A DNA stretch of 64,000 nt from positions 1 to 64,000 of the forward strand of contig NZ_SDKK01000013.1 of NCBI RefSeq assembly GCF_008107625.1. Reading direction: 5' to 3'. Made by a program: the position numbers and the translations under genes. The stretch is from Zoogloea oleivorans (lineage in GTDB: Bacteria; Pseudomonadota; Gammaproteobacteria; Burkholderiales; Rhodocyclaceae). Positions 50,212 through 59,619 of this stretch are shown piece by piece; within the stretch, counting starts at the first letter, position 1; each line of letters starts with the position of its first letter. The notes under the pieces were generated by a model that made no database searches, had not been told where the DNA came from, and was given only the letters and a program-made list of their open reading frames with translations.

Positions 50212-53127
50212 GTGGGTTCGAACGCACTGGTTTTTATCGTTTCCGGCGTGTCGCTGCACAACAGTCGGCAGCAGCATGAACGGGAAGCCGAAACGCAAAC
50301 CCAGAACATTGCCAAGGCGATAGATCAGAGCCTCTCCGCCAGCATCGAGAAAATCGATCTCACCTTGCGCGCAGTGGCTGACGAGCTGGAGCGTCAGCTG
50401 GGGGCAGGAGGCATCGACGAGCAGGCCATGAGTGCCTTTCTGCGCCGGCACGAGCAGCGCCTGCCGGAAGTGGAGGCGTTTCGGGTCTCCGATTCGCAAG
50501 GACAGGTCATTCTGGGAAAAGGCCTGACCAAAAAGGGCGGCACAAGCTGGGCCGACCGCGACTATTTCATCTACCACCGCGATCACACGGATCAGACGCT
50601 GCAGGTATCAAAGCCCGTCTTTGGACGCGTGGCGCAAAAGTACATCGTCGGTTTCGGTCAGCGCTACAACTATCCCGACGGGCGTTTCGGCGGGGTCATC
50701 TCGGCGCCCATCCCCCTCAGCCATTTCACTCACCTGCTCGCCCAGTTCACTATCGGGCCCAACGGCACCATCGTGTTGCGGGATGCCGATGCCGGCCTGA
50801 TCACCCGTTCTCCCGAAGTACCCGACAAGCCGGCAGGGCAGCTTGGCAACAATGTGGTATCGCCCGAACTCCAAAAGATCATCCGTTCCGGCGTGCATTC
50901 CAGTACCTATTTCACGCCCGCATCGGCCGACGGATTTGAGCGCATGGTCAGCTTCAGCCGCTTGAGCAAGGCGCCGATGCTTTTTATTGTCGGTGCAGCC
51001 AGCGAAGATTACCTCGCGCCCTGGAAAGAGGAAGTATTCAAGACCTCGATCATGGCTTTCGGCTATTTCCTGCTCTCCCTGCTGTCCGGAGGCTTTATCT
51101 TCCGGCTGCTCAATGATCTGGAACAACGAAAGCAGGCGCTCGCCGAACGCGAAGTGCGCCTGAAAACCATCATCCAGAATGAGCCGGAATGCATCAAGGT
51201 GGTCGATGCCGAAGGACGCCTGATCGAGATGAATCCGGCCGGACTCGCCATCATTCAGGCCGATACGCTGGATCAGGTCGCCATGCAGCCGGTACTGGAC
51301 CTGATTGCGCCGGAGCACCGCCCGCAATTCGCCGAGATGCACCGGCGGGTGATCGCCGGCGCATCGCAGAAAATGGAATTCGAAGTCGTGGGGCTGCAAG
51401 GTCGGCGGCGCTGGCTGGAAACACACGCCGTTCCCATGCAGGACAATGACCAGGTCCTGCACCTGGCCATTACCCGGGACATCACCCAGCGCAAGCAAAG
51501 CGAGGCCGAACTCCTGCAGTACCGGCATCAACTTGAACAAATGGTGGCAGAGCGGACAAGCGCCCTCCTCGAAACGGAGGCACGGGCCAGTCATATCGTT
51601 CAATCCAGTTCCGACGGCCTGTATGGCGTAGACGATCAGGGCATCATCACCTTCATCAATCCGGCCGCCTGCGAGCTGCTCGGTTACAGCGCCGAGCAGG
51701 CAATTGGCCACAACAGCCATACCCTGTTTCACCACATTCGCTCAGACGGAACGCACTACCCCGTGGAGGAATGTCCCAGCCATAGCGCCATGCAACTGGG
51801 CAAGAAGATTCGGGTGGATAACGAGGTTTATCTGCACGCCGACGGCCATGCGGTGCCGGTGATGTATGCCGTCCATCCGATCATGCTGAACGGCAAATCC
51901 ACCGGGGCGGTGATCAGCTTTGTCGACATGAGCGAACAGCGGGCGGCGGCACAGATCCGCGAGCAGGCCTTGATCGCCGCCGAGAACCTGGCGCGGGTGC
52001 GCAGCGAGTTTCTTGCCAACATGAGCCATGAGATTCGCACGCCGCTCAATGGCGTGCTTGGCTTTGCCGAAATCGGCCTGAGAAATCATCACAACAGCGA
52101 CAAGGCCCACGATGCGTTCAGCAAGATCGTGCTTTCCGGCAAGCGCCTGCTTGGCGTCATCAACGACATTCTCGACTTCTCCAAGATCGAGGCGGGCAAG
52201 CTGAGCATTGAAGAGATTGAACTGGACCTTCAGGATGTCATTGGCCATTCCATCGAACTGGTCCGGGATCGTGCCGACGCCAAGGGACTGAACCTGCGCG
52301 TCGTACTCTCTCCCGAATTGCCCAGGCACTGCCTGGGCGACCCGTTGCGAATCGGGCAGGTGCTCCTCAACATACTGACCAATGCCGTCAAATTTACCGA
52401 GAAAGGGGATGTCACCCTCTCGGTTTCCTGCGCGGACCAATTTCTCGTCTTCCGGATTGTCGATACGGGCATCGGCATGACCGAGACCCAGCTGGGAGAC
52501 CTGTTCACGCCGTTCCAGCAGGCCGATGCCTCCGCCACCCGGCGCTTCGGCGGCACCGGTCTTGGGCTGGCCATTAGCAAGCACATCCTGGAACTGATGC
52601 ATGGCGACATCCGGGTGGAAAGCCGGCTCGGCGCCGGCACCCTGGTCGAATTCCGCGTACCCCACATTCCGTCCGGCGAACACGGCGCAGAGCCAGGCCG
52701 GACGGACCACGCCACGTCGATGCCGCTGGTGGCCAGGCCCTTGCAGGGCCTCTCCTTCCTGGTTGCCGAAGATGAGGCCATCAACCAGGAAATCATCAGG
52801 GACAACCTCATTGAGGACGGTGCCCGCGTGGTGATCGTCAGCAATGGCAGGGAAGCCGTGGAACGGATCATCAGCGACGGAAGCGACGCCTACGACATCG
52901 TCCTCATGGATCTGCAGATGCCGGAAATGGACGGCTATGAAGCGACCCGCCGGATACGGGCCCTGGCCCCCGACCTCCCGATCATCGCCCAGACGGCCCA
53001 TGCCTTCAGTGAGGAGCGGGAAAAATGTCTGGCCGCCGGCATGGTGGGACACGTTGCCAAACCGATTGATGTGGACGCCCTTGTTGAACTCGTACGCCGG
53101 CACACCACCGGCCAGACTTGCGACTAA
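50212..53127 (+). CDS. Hybrid sensor histidine kinase (Cache-PAS-PAS-HK-REC)
   Basis: About 971 residues from GTG 50212. Order: membrane helix at the N-terminus, periplasmic Cache domain (about 30-270: WADRDYFIYHRDHTD, FGGVISAPIPLSHF), second helix (about 280-300), two PAS domains (310-430 and 465-590), HisKA with phospho-acceptor His near 606 (FLANMSHEIRTPLNG), HATPase with ILTNAVKF, DTGIGM and GGTGLGLAI, and a receiver with Asp near 900 (DIVLMDLQMPEMDG). Membrane signal transducer; output partner not adjacent. The coding sense continues upstream of 50212 (NFRLRSLLLAVLVGSN), but ATG 50168 is out of frame by one base at a run of seven A, so the true start is probably 50168 with an A8 tract. 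Confidence 0.85.
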   Translation: MGSNALVFIVSGVSLHNSRQQHEREAETQTQNIAKAIDQSLSASIEKIDLTLRAVADELERQLGAGGIDEQAMSAFLRRHEQRLPEVEAFRVSDSQGQVILGKGLTKKGGTSWADRDYFIYHRDHTDQTLQVSKPVFGRVAQKYIVGFGQRYNYPDGRFGGVISAPIPLSHFTHLLAQFTIGPNGTIVLRDADAGLITRSPEVPDKPAGQLGNNVVSPELQKIIRSGVHSSTYFTPASADGFERMVSFSRLSKAPMLFIVGAASEDYLAPWKEEVFKTSIMAFGYFLLSLLSGGFIFRLLNDLEQRKQALAEREVRLKTIIQNEPECIKVVDAEGRLIEMNPAGLAIIQADTLDQVAMQPVLDLIAPEHRPQFAEMHRRVIAGASQKMEFEVVGLQGRRRWLETHAVPMQDNDQVLHLAITRDITQRKQSEAELLQYRHQLEQMVAERTSALLETEARASHIVQSSSDGLYGVDDQGIITFINPAACELLGYSAEQAIGHNSHTLFHHIRSDGTHYPVEECPSHSAMQLGKKIRVDNEVYLHADGHAVPVMYAVHPIMLNGKSTGAVISFVDMSEQRAAAQIREQALIAAENLARVRSEFLANMSHEIRTPLNGVLGFAEIGLRNHHNSDKAHDAFSKIVLSGKRLLGVINDILDFSKIEAGKLSIEEIELDLQDVIGHSIELVRDRADAKGLNLRVVLSPELPRHCLGDPLRIGQVLLNILTNAVKFTEKGDVTLSVSCADQFLVFRIVDTGIGMTETQLGDLFTPFQQADASATRRFGGTGLGLAISKHILELMHGDIRVESRLGAGTLVEFRVPHIPSGEHGAEPGRTDHATSMPLVARPLQGLSFLVAEDEAINQEIIRDNLIEDGARVVIVSNGREAVERIISDGSDAYDIVLMDLQMPEMDGYEATRRIRALAPDLPIIAQTAHAFSEEREKCLAAGMVGHVAKPIDVDALVELVRRHTTGQTCD

Positions 53128-53621
53128 TTGAGTCGGGAGTCGTTGGTTTGCGTCGTGACCCTGGTAATGGCTTCGATATCCAGCCGGCTCTCAACGAAGA
53201 TCAGTTTCAGCAGTGAGTTCTGCAGCGCCTTGGTCAGCACCGTGCGCTTGAATTTCTGGATGCTGGCCGGCATGTCGACATGAATGCTCACGCCCACATT
53301 CACCACGCCCTTGGTGGTCTTGATGGCAATCTCGCGCTGTTCGGAGTGCACCGGATAGCGGTCGTCGAAATCGACGTTGTCATACCCCAGAACCACCCGT
53401 TCGGAATGTGTGTCGGAGGCCAGAACAATGCGTTCCCAGGCGCTTCCCCAGTTCTGCATGGCAGATTCCCGAATACGCTCCAGGGGGAGTGCAGCGCCAT
53501 CCTCCAGTTCCGGCAGCTCGATCCAGAAAGGCCGCAGCGCGTTGTTGACGCGCGTATTCACAACGGAACCATCATCCCGCCTGACTACAAAAACAGCATA
53601 GGCGATAAATTCGCAGGGCAT
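53124..53621 (-). CDS. Hypothetical protein, about 165 aa
   Basis: Start ATG 53621 has a GGTGAG ribosome site; the frame is open to 53672. Mixed alpha/beta sequence (FIAYAVFVVRRDDGSVVNTRVN, LGYDNVDFDDRYPVHSEQREIAI) ending in a helical segment. No known motif, signal peptide or membrane helix. Its stop overlaps the end of the convergent kinase gene by 4 bases. Function unknown. Confidence 0.55.
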   Translation of the reverse strand: MPCEFIAYAVFVVRRDDGSVVNTRVNNALRPFWIELPELEDGAALPLERIRESAMQNWGSAWERIVLASDTHSERVVLGYDNVDFDDRYPVHSEQREIAIKTTKGVVNVGVSIHVDMPASIQKFKRTVLTKALQNSLLKLIFVESRLDIEAITRVTTQTNDSRLN

Positions 53622-53813
53622 TTTTCTCACCATACCCATTTTTATCAAAATTGACGAATTAGTATCGACCAAGCAGGCGCCAAGTATCAGTGGAACACGT
53701 CACAGCCTGATGGGCACTTTTCCCGACCGATACACTTGCCAAAGGCGCCAAAGAACGCGTGCCATACCCGCACAGCTGTTTCGCCATCCCGCCGGACGGG
53801 ATGGGCGCAAGCA

Positions 53814-55418
53814 TCAAGAATTGGCCAGTACGTAGCAGCCGCGCCCGGCGTCCTTGGCCTGATACATGGCCCGGTCGGCGGCCAGCAGCAGCGCTTCGGG
53901 CGTGTCGTCGCCATGGCTCAGGACCACGCCGATCGACACGCCGAGAACACAGCTTTCGCCGTGTACTGGAAACGGGGACATCAGTGCGTTGATGCACTTG
54001 ACGGCCACGGTACACGCAGCGCCTTCGGCCCCCTCGTCCAGGTCGCAGATCAGCAGGACAAATTCGTCACCGCCAATTCGCGCCAGGGTATCGGCCTGAC
54101 GCACGATGCCCCCGAGACGCTGGGCGACCTGGCGCAGGGCTTCATCGCCGGCGTCGTGGCCCAGCGTGTCGTTGATCGGCTTGAAGCCATCCAGGTCGAG
54201 GAACAGCAGGCCGAGCCGCGCCCTCTTGCGCCGTGCCTGGGCCAGGGCCTGGGTGAGCCGATCGGCGAGCAGGACGCGGTTGGGCAGGCCGGTGAGCGAA
54301 TCATGGTGGGCGATGCGGGCCAGTTCGGTCTGGGTGTCGGTCAGCTTGCGCAGCAGGCGGTTGAAGGCCGACGTCAGGTGACCCACCTCGTCATCGCGCA
54401 CGACCGGCAAAGGCTCCAGCGGCGCTTCGCCCAGGGTCATGCGGTCGGCGTGCTCGGCAGCGCGCAACAGGGGGCGAAATACAAAGTAGAGGCCCACGGC
54501 GAGGAGCAGCAGAAAACCTGACACCCCCAGCGCGGCATTCCGGACGAGATAGCGCTGGGTCCGGTCGACGGTGACGAAGGCTTCGGCGGTGGGCAGGCGG
54601 GCCACCACGAACCAGCCGGTGCTGGGCACCGAGACAATCGCCGAAACATCCTCGACGCCCTGCGCATTGAGCGTCACGCCGGTACCCCGAAAACCCGCCA
54701 TGGCCCGGTCATGCAGTGCGTTGGCGCCGGCGGGCGGCGTGGGTTTCAGGATCAGTTCCGGCTGGGTGGCGGCAACGAACAGGCTGTCCCGGGGGGAAAC
54801 CAGCAGAAAACCGCCGGTTTCACCAATCCGGCTGTGCAGCAGCTGATTGAGAAAACCGGGCGCCGCCAGTTCGGTGACACCGACCAGCACGGCGAGCACC
54901 TCGCCGCGGGCATTCTTCACCGGCGCAGACATCGGCAGCACCGGCACTTTGGCCACCTGCCCCAGCACCGGCCGGCCGATGAAGGTGTTACCCGCCAGCG
55001 CCGCCCGAATGTAGTCACGGTCGGAAAAATTGATCTTGGCCCGCTCGGGGCGCTCGGGAAAATCGGCCAGCAAGACACCGTGGGGGTCGGTCACGAACAA
55101 GCCATAGGAGAACAGCGGCTGCAATTCGTGACGCTCGGCCAGCCAGGCATCCAGGTTTTCATGATGGCCGAGCTTTTCGCGTGGCAGGCTTTTCGCCAGC
55201 CGTTCGAGAAGCAAACGGCGCTGGGTCAGCTTGTAGTCCACATCGCTGGCCACATAAGTGGCCAGGGCCAGTTGCTGTGCGGCCACCACGGTACCGAGGT
55301 CTTCGCGCAGGAAGTTCGTCAGGGCGATGTAACGCACGGTGCTGCCGAGCAGGACAATGCCCAGCCCCAGCAAGGTGAGGCGGACGACAATGCTTCGAGG
55401 AAAGCTGCGGAAATTCAT
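53814..55418 (-). CDS. Diguanylate cyclase, Cache-HAMP-GGDEF
   Basis: 534 residues. Membrane helix (about 12-30), periplasmic double Cache domain (about 45-290: INFSDRDYIRAALAGNTFIGRP), second helix (FLLLLAVGLYFVFRP), HAMP-like linker, and GGDEF domain from about 370 with DSLTGLPNRVLL, LDLDGFKPINDTLGHDAGD and an intact RIGGDEF active site near 450. So it should make cyclic di-GMP from GTP in response to a periplasmic ligand. The RxxD inhibitory site five residues before GGDEF reads RQAD, so product inhibition is likely. Monocistronic. Confidence 0.9.
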   Translation of the reverse strand: MNFRSFPRSIVVRLTLLGLGIVLLGSTVRYIALTNFLREDLGTVVAAQQLALATYVASDVDYKLTQRRLLLERLAKSLPREKLGHHENLDAWLAERHELQPLFSYGLFVTDPHGVLLADFPERPERAKINFSDRDYIRAALAGNTFIGRPVLGQVAKVPVLPMSAPVKNARGEVLAVLVGVTELAAPGFLNQLLHSRIGETGGFLLVSPRDSLFVAATQPELILKPTPPAGANALHDRAMAGFRGTGVTLNAQGVEDVSAIVSVPSTGWFVVARLPTAEAFVTVDRTQRYLVRNAALGVSGFLLLLAVGLYFVFRPLLRAAEHADRMTLGEAPLEPLPVVRDDEVGHLTSAFNRLLRKLTDTQTELARIAHHDSLTGLPNRVLLADRLTQALAQARRKRARLGLLFLDLDGFKPINDTLGHDAGDEALRQVAQRLGGIVRQADTLARIGGDEFVLLICDLDEGAEGAACTVAVKCINALMSPFPVHGESCVLGVSIGVVLSHGDDTPEALLLAADRAMYQAKDAGRGCYVLANS

Positions 55419-55484
55419 GGGCGACGGATGTTATCACCCGGCGAGCGGCCCCGCCGTGACATAGCCCCGACTTGCCGGACAATC

Positions 55485-55516
55485 AAAAAACCCGACAGCC
55501 ATGCCGGCCTGTCGGG
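55485..55516 (-). terminator. Rho-independent terminator of catabolic run
   Basis: Read on the minus strand, CCCGACAG pairs with CTGTCGGG around a GC-rich loop, followed by six T (A at 55485-55490 on plus). It is 45 bases after the stop of the Rieske oxygenase gene and ends the 55.6-64 kb transcript. Confidence 0.85.
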
Positions 55517-55560
55517 TTGTCTGATTCACGCCGCGCGGCTCATGCCGCGAACCACTTCGT

Positions 55561-56766
55561 TCAGCAGCTCACCTTGACGCCGGCCCTGGCCAGCGGAGCT
55601 TCCACCGGGGTCTGGCCGATACCGCGCAGGAAGGCCTTGTGCATGTTCTGCAGGGCCGGTTCGTTGCGGCCGAAGGTGCTGTACTGGAGCATGCCGGTCT
55701 TGAGGTTCTTCATGACGTTGGCGCTGACCCAGTAATCCTCCTCGTCCACCACCTTGCAGATGAATTCGAAGTGCGCCTGCGGGTCGTTGCCGTCCCAGCC
55801 CTTGCCGTCCTTCGCACGGGTGTAGCTGCGGAAGATGGTGCGGTGCTGGCCCGGGGTGTCGCCCGGGTAGAGCTTGAAGAATTCGATCGACACCGGCGAT
55901 ACCAGCAGCGAGATGTTCGGGTAGATGAAGTGCACCAGCTGGAAGTCGTTGAAGATGTCCAGGCTCCAGTCGGCTTCGGGAATGTCCTTGAGACGCTTGA
56001 TGCTCTCGTTCGGGAAGGCCAGGCGATGGTTGCGCCCTTCCGGCCCGAAGGTGTCGAAGACCGACATGTTGCCGATGGAGATGCCGCCGAGGGTGTTCTT
56101 GTGCAGCGCCAGGAAATGGTAGCCCTCGCAGAAGGTGTCGAGCGCCAGCTTCCAGTTGGTGTCGAGCTTCCATTCGTGGGTGTTCACGAAGGAGGTGTTG
56201 CCCAGGTCCCACATTTCAAAAACCGGGGCCATGTCGCCGAGGATCTCGTCGATGGAAATTTTGACGTCCGGGTGCATGCCGGCAAAGATCATTCCGTACT
56301 TCTCTTCGACCGGCAGCCGGACCAGGTCGTAGAGAGACTTTTCGATGTTGCCGAAGGTCTTCTCTTCATACACGGCGCGCAGCTTGCCCTTCAGGTCGAA
56401 ACCCCAGGCGTGGTACGGGCAGCTCAGCGAGTTGGTCTTGCCGCAACCTTCCTTGAGCCGCGCCGCGCGGTGGGTACAGGCGTTGAGAAAGGCATTCACC
56501 TTGCCGTCGTTGTCGCGGGTCAGCAGGACCGGCACGCCGAGGTCGTCGTAGGTGAAGAAGCTGCCCTTCTCCGGCAGATCGCTCGAGAAGCAGATCAGCT
56601 GCGGCTCGTCGCGGAAGATGGTGGCCTTCTCCTGCGCGAGCAGGGTCGGGTCGGTGTACACCGAGGTCGGCTGGCGGTAGGCTTCGGGAGCGCTGTCCAC
56701 GGTGCCGTTGTCCACGTGCACCAGCAGGCGCTTGATGATTTCCTTGTAAACCTTGACGTCGTCCAT
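55561..56766 (-). CDS. Rieske aromatic-ring-hydroxylating oxygenase, alpha subunit
   Basis: 401 residues. Rieske [2Fe-2S] ligands CTHR (about 97-100) and CPYHAW (about 116-121); mononuclear iron site FCEGYHFLALHKN with two His, and a later Asp in VDEEDYW. Length and layout are those of the large subunit of ring-hydroxylating dioxygenases/oxygenases. No small subunit, ferredoxin or reductase gene is adjacent. Last gene of the catabolic run; 85 bases separate it from the SDR. Substrate probably a cyclic hydrocarbon, inferred only. Confidence 0.9.
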   Translation of the reverse strand: MDDVKVYKEIIKRLLVHVDNGTVDSAPEAYRQPTSVYTDPTLLAQEKATIFRDEPQLICFSSDLPEKGSFFTYDDLGVPVLLTRDNDGKVNAFLNACTHRAARLKEGCGKTNSLSCPYHAWGFDLKGKLRAVYEEKTFGNIEKSLYDLVRLPVEEKYGMIFAGMHPDVKISIDEILGDMAPVFEMWDLGNTSFVNTHEWKLDTNWKLALDTFCEGYHFLALHKNTLGGISIGNMSVFDTFGPEGRNHRLAFPNESIKRLKDIPEADWSLDIFNDFQLVHFIYPNISLLVSPVSIEFFKLYPGDTPGQHRTIFRSYTRAKDGKGWDGNDPQAHFEFICKVVDEEDYWVSANVMKNLKTGMLQYSTFGRNEPALQNMHKAFLRGIGQTPVEAPLARAGVKVSC

Positions 56767-56850
56767 TTGTCTCGCTCCTTAGATCAAGCTGGTTTGTTTT
56801 TTTGTGGACCGAAGTATCGGCCCAAGTCCGGGGGTTTAACAACTACCGTT

Positions 56851-57639
56851 TCAGGTGGGTTTGCTGGCAGGGGCGCCAGGCAGCCCTTCGAAGTAACGGC
56901 CGGTCAGGTTGCCGCCATCCACCACCATTTCGGCCCCGCACACATACGACGCCTCGTCGCTCAGCAGAAACAAGGCCATGCGGGCGATCTCCTCCGGCGC
57001 GCCGATGCGTTGCACCGGCTGGCCCTGGTAGGCCCGGTTGAGGGCCTCGGTATCGCCGTCGAACATGTTGCCCATGGCGGTGTTCACCCCGCCCGGATGG
57101 ATCGAATTGACGCGCACGCCCCGGTGGCCGAGTTCCATCGCCGCCACCCGCGACAGGCCGCGCACGCCCCACTTGCTGGCGCAATAAGCGCCCATGGCGT
57201 TCCATGCGGTCATGCCGCCGATGGACGAGATGTTGACGATGCCCCCGCCGCCCTGCCCGGCCATCATCGCCCCGGCGTGCTTGATGCCAAGGAAGGGCCC
57301 GACGAGGTTCACGTCGAGCACCCGCCGGAAGTCCGCCAGCGCGGTGTCGGTGAGCGCTTCGGCGAAGTTGGTGCCGGCGTTGTTCACCAGCCCGTCGAGG
57401 CGCCCCCAGCGTTCGACCACCGCTGCCACGGCGTGCTGCCAGCCGGCTTCGTCGGTCACGTCGAGGTGCTGGTAGAGCGCGCCCTCGCCCAGTTCGGCGG
57501 CCAGTGCAGCGCCTTCGGCATCGAGGATGTCGGCCAGCGCCACCCGGGCGCCCTCGGCGTGAAACAGCCGCGCCATCGTCGCCCCCATGCCGCGGGCGCC
57601 GCCGGTAATCAGTACGACCTTGCCGTCGAGGCGCTTCAT
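56851..57639 (-). CDS. SDR-family NAD(P)-dependent dehydrogenase
   Basis: 262 residues, classical SDR: GGARGMG cofactor loop (about 13-19), Asp after strand 2 (ALADI, suggesting NAD), NNAG, catalytic Ser (ISSIGG), YCASK (Tyr/Lys) and PGGVNT. Closest in feel to 3-alpha/20-beta-hydroxysteroid dehydrogenases. Overlaps the upstream flavoprotein gene by 4 bases. Likely oxidises a secondary alcohol on a ring. Confidence 0.9.
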   Translation of the reverse strand: MKRLDGKVVLITGGARGMGATMARLFHAEGARVALADILDAEGAALAAELGEGALYQHLDVTDEAGWQHAVAAVVERWGRLDGLVNNAGTNFAEALTDTALADFRRVLDVNLVGPFLGIKHAGAMMAGQGGGGIVNISSIGGMTAWNAMGAYCASKWGVRGLSRVAAMELGHRGVRVNSIHPGGVNTAMGNMFDGDTEALNRAYQGQPVQRIGAPEEIARMALFLLSDEASYVCGAEMVVDGGNLTGRYFEGLPGAPASKPT

Positions 57640-59069
57640 GCTGCGACGCCTTCATCGGTACGCGCCGCCACGGCCGCCCGGCCCGCCTCGGTGCCGGCCA
57701 GCCGGCCGAAAACCACCGCGTTGCCGATCGACAAGCCGCCGCCACCGTAGCGTTCGCCGTGGAAACAGCCGAGCACTTCGCCCGCCGCGTACAGGCCGGG
57801 AATCGGCTGCTTGTGGGCGTCGAGCACCCGCGCCTGCTTGTCGATGTCGAGGCCGGCGGCGGTCAGGCCGATGATGGCCGAGCGGATTTCCACCGCGTAA
57901 TACGGCGCCTGGCGGATCGGGAAGTAGTCCGGGGCCTTCTTGAAGAACATCGAATCGCAGCCCTGGTCGCAGTCGGCGTTGTAGCCGGCCACGGTCTGCT
58001 CCAGCGCCAGGCCGTCGATACCCACCTGGGCGGCCAGCGCCTGCAGGCTGTCGGCCACTTTCACGCGGCCCTTTTTGACCTGCTCGCGCAGGGTCGGCTC
58101 TTCCCAGGTCGGAATGCTGATGCCGGCGTTGTAGGGGTCGAGGTACTTGGTGTTGGTGCTGGCTTCGACCAGCGCCTTCTCGTCGAAAATGGCCCAGGCG
58201 CGGCGCCCGGTCTGCTCGTTGAGCAGGTAGCCGCACACGCTGTAGGGCGACAGCTCGGACATGAAGCGCGAACCCTCCTGGTTCACCGCGATGATCCACG
58301 GCGGCAGGAAGGCTTCCAGCGACTTGCTGAAGCCGGAGGTCGGCAGCACCAGCCCGGTGTCAAGGCCGACCACGCCGGCGCCGAGTTTTTCGGCCAGCGT
58401 GATGCCGTCGCCCAGCGCGTAGGGCACGTCCTTGTGCACCGCCCAGGTCCACTCGCCGTGGCAGGCCGACGGATACAGGCGCTGGAGCATCTCGGGGTTG
58501 TTGCCGAAACCGCCGGTGGTGATGATCACCGTCGGGGCGTGGATCTCGGCCCCCGCCGCACGAATGCCGACCACCCGGCCGTCCTCGAAGAGCAGCTCTT
58601 CGACGCGGCTGCCGACCGCCGTGTCGATGCCCTTGGCCCCAGCGGCATTGATCAGCGCATCGGCAATGCCCGAACCGGCGCCCTGGCTGGAATGGCCGCG
58701 GGCCACGCTGTCGACGCCCGACTTGACCAGCCACTCCTGCGGAAACTCGGTGCCCAGGCTGATCAGCCATTCGAGCGCCTCGGCGCTGTGCTCGGCGTAG
58801 TAGCGGATCAGGTCCGGGCGCAGCTTCCAGCGGTTGAGGGTCATCAGGTAGTCGTACATGTCCTGGGGCGTGTCGTTGGCAATGCCTGCCGCCCGCTGCA
58901 CGCTCGTTCCGGCGGCGTAGAACACCCCGCCGGACTGGGCGGTGGCCCCGCCCAGCTTGCCGTCGGCCTCGACGATGATGCACGAGGCGCCTTGCTGGTG
59001 GGCCATCAGCGCGGCGGCCAGACCGGCGCCGCCGCCACCCACGATGATCACGTCGTAATCCCATTCCAT
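57636..59069 (-). CDS. FAD-dependent dehydrogenase, KstD/FrdA-like
   Basis: 477 residues from ATG 59069 (GAGGAGA site). N-terminal FAD motif VIIVGGGGAGLAAALMA with EADGKLGGATAQSGG, middle substrate domain, and C-terminal FAD segment (GLYAAGEVLGCFHGERYGGGG, SIGNAVVFGRLAG). This is the fumarate reductase/3-ketosteroid-delta-1-dehydrogenase superfamily. No covalent-flavin or haem motif is visible. Together with SDR and Rieske genes it points to desaturation of a keto-ring. The frame is open upstream but only 59069 has a start signal. Confidence 0.9.
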   Translation of the reverse strand: MEWDYDVIIVGGGGAGLAAALMAHQQGASCIIVEADGKLGGATAQSGGVFYAAGTSVQRAAGIANDTPQDMYDYLMTLNRWKLRPDLIRYYAEHSAEALEWLISLGTEFPQEWLVKSGVDSVARGHSSQGAGSGIADALINAAGAKGIDTAVGSRVEELLFEDGRVVGIRAAGAEIHAPTVIITTGGFGNNPEMLQRLYPSACHGEWTWAVHKDVPYALGDGITLAEKLGAGVVGLDTGLVLPTSGFSKSLEAFLPPWIIAVNQEGSRFMSELSPYSVCGYLLNEQTGRRAWAIFDEKALVEASTNTKYLDPYNAGISIPTWEEPTLREQVKKGRVKVADSLQALAAQVGIDGLALEQTVAGYNADCDQGCDSMFFKKAPDYFPIRQAPYYAVEIRSAIIGLTAAGLDIDKQARVLDAHKQPIPGLYAAGEVLGCFHGERYGGGGLSIGNAVVFGRLAGTEAGRAAVAARTDEGVAA

Positions 59070-59151
59070 GTGCTGTCTCCTCTTTTTTGTGGGTCGGACT
59101 TCAGTCCGACTCGATGCGTTGTTCAGGCTGAGGCGTCGGCGCCCCGCCGTT

Positions 59152-59619
59152 TCAGGGAATCTTGCTGAAAGCCCACGCAAACACCCGCGCGTCGCCGTGG
59201 CGGGCGGTAATGCTCAGCTTGACCTTGCACACCTTCCAGCCGGCGGCGCTGCGCACCAGCTCGCTGGTGTAGTAGCCGTACAGAAAGCAGGCGTAGTCCT
59301 CGCCCTCGTGCTTCAGGAAATGGCCGGCGTGCATGTACGAGATGCACGTGGCCGTATCGCCATCAATGTGGTGGCGGTGATTGGTGCTGAGATGCTGGGT
59401 GGCGTCGAAGCCGGCCAGGCCGCGCACCCGATGAACCCATTCGGCGGCGTCCATTTCCAGATCGAGATCCGGATCGAAGCTGGTGTAGTCGATGGCCACC
59501 CGGTCGGTGAGGATCGAGCGCAGCAGCCCCCAGTCGCGGGTGTCGAGGGCGGTGGCGTAACTGATGATCACGTCGCTGATGGCGAGGCGCTCGGCCACCA
59601 GATTGTGGGTGTCGCTCAT
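59152..59619 (-). CDS. SnoaL-like (NTF2-fold) protein
   Basis: 155 residues, ATG 59619 overlapping the P450 stop by 4 bases. NTF2-like fold: LAISDVIISYATALDTRDWGLL, DPDLDLEMDAAEWVHRV, and STNHRHHIDGDTATCISYMHAGH. The Tyr-Asp-Trp and double-His pattern is typical of SnoaL-4-type scytalone dehydratase-like enzymes. Probably an isomerase or dehydratase in the pathway, such as a ketosteroid-isomerase-like step. Confidence 0.8.
   Translation of the reverse strand: MSDTHNLVAERLAISDVIISYATALDTRDWGLLRSILTDRVAIDYTSFDPDLDLEMDAAEWVHRVRGLAGFDATQHLSTNHRHHIDGDTATCISYMHAGHFLKHEGEDYACFLYGYYTSELVRSAAGWKVCKVKLSITARHGDARVFAWAFSKIP

Noticed and set aside
55639-59168. Long plus-strand frames opposite the Rieske, SDR and flavoprotein genes
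   Set aside because: All the catalytic motifs are on the minus strand; the plus-strand products are Val/Gly/His-rich shadow sequence.
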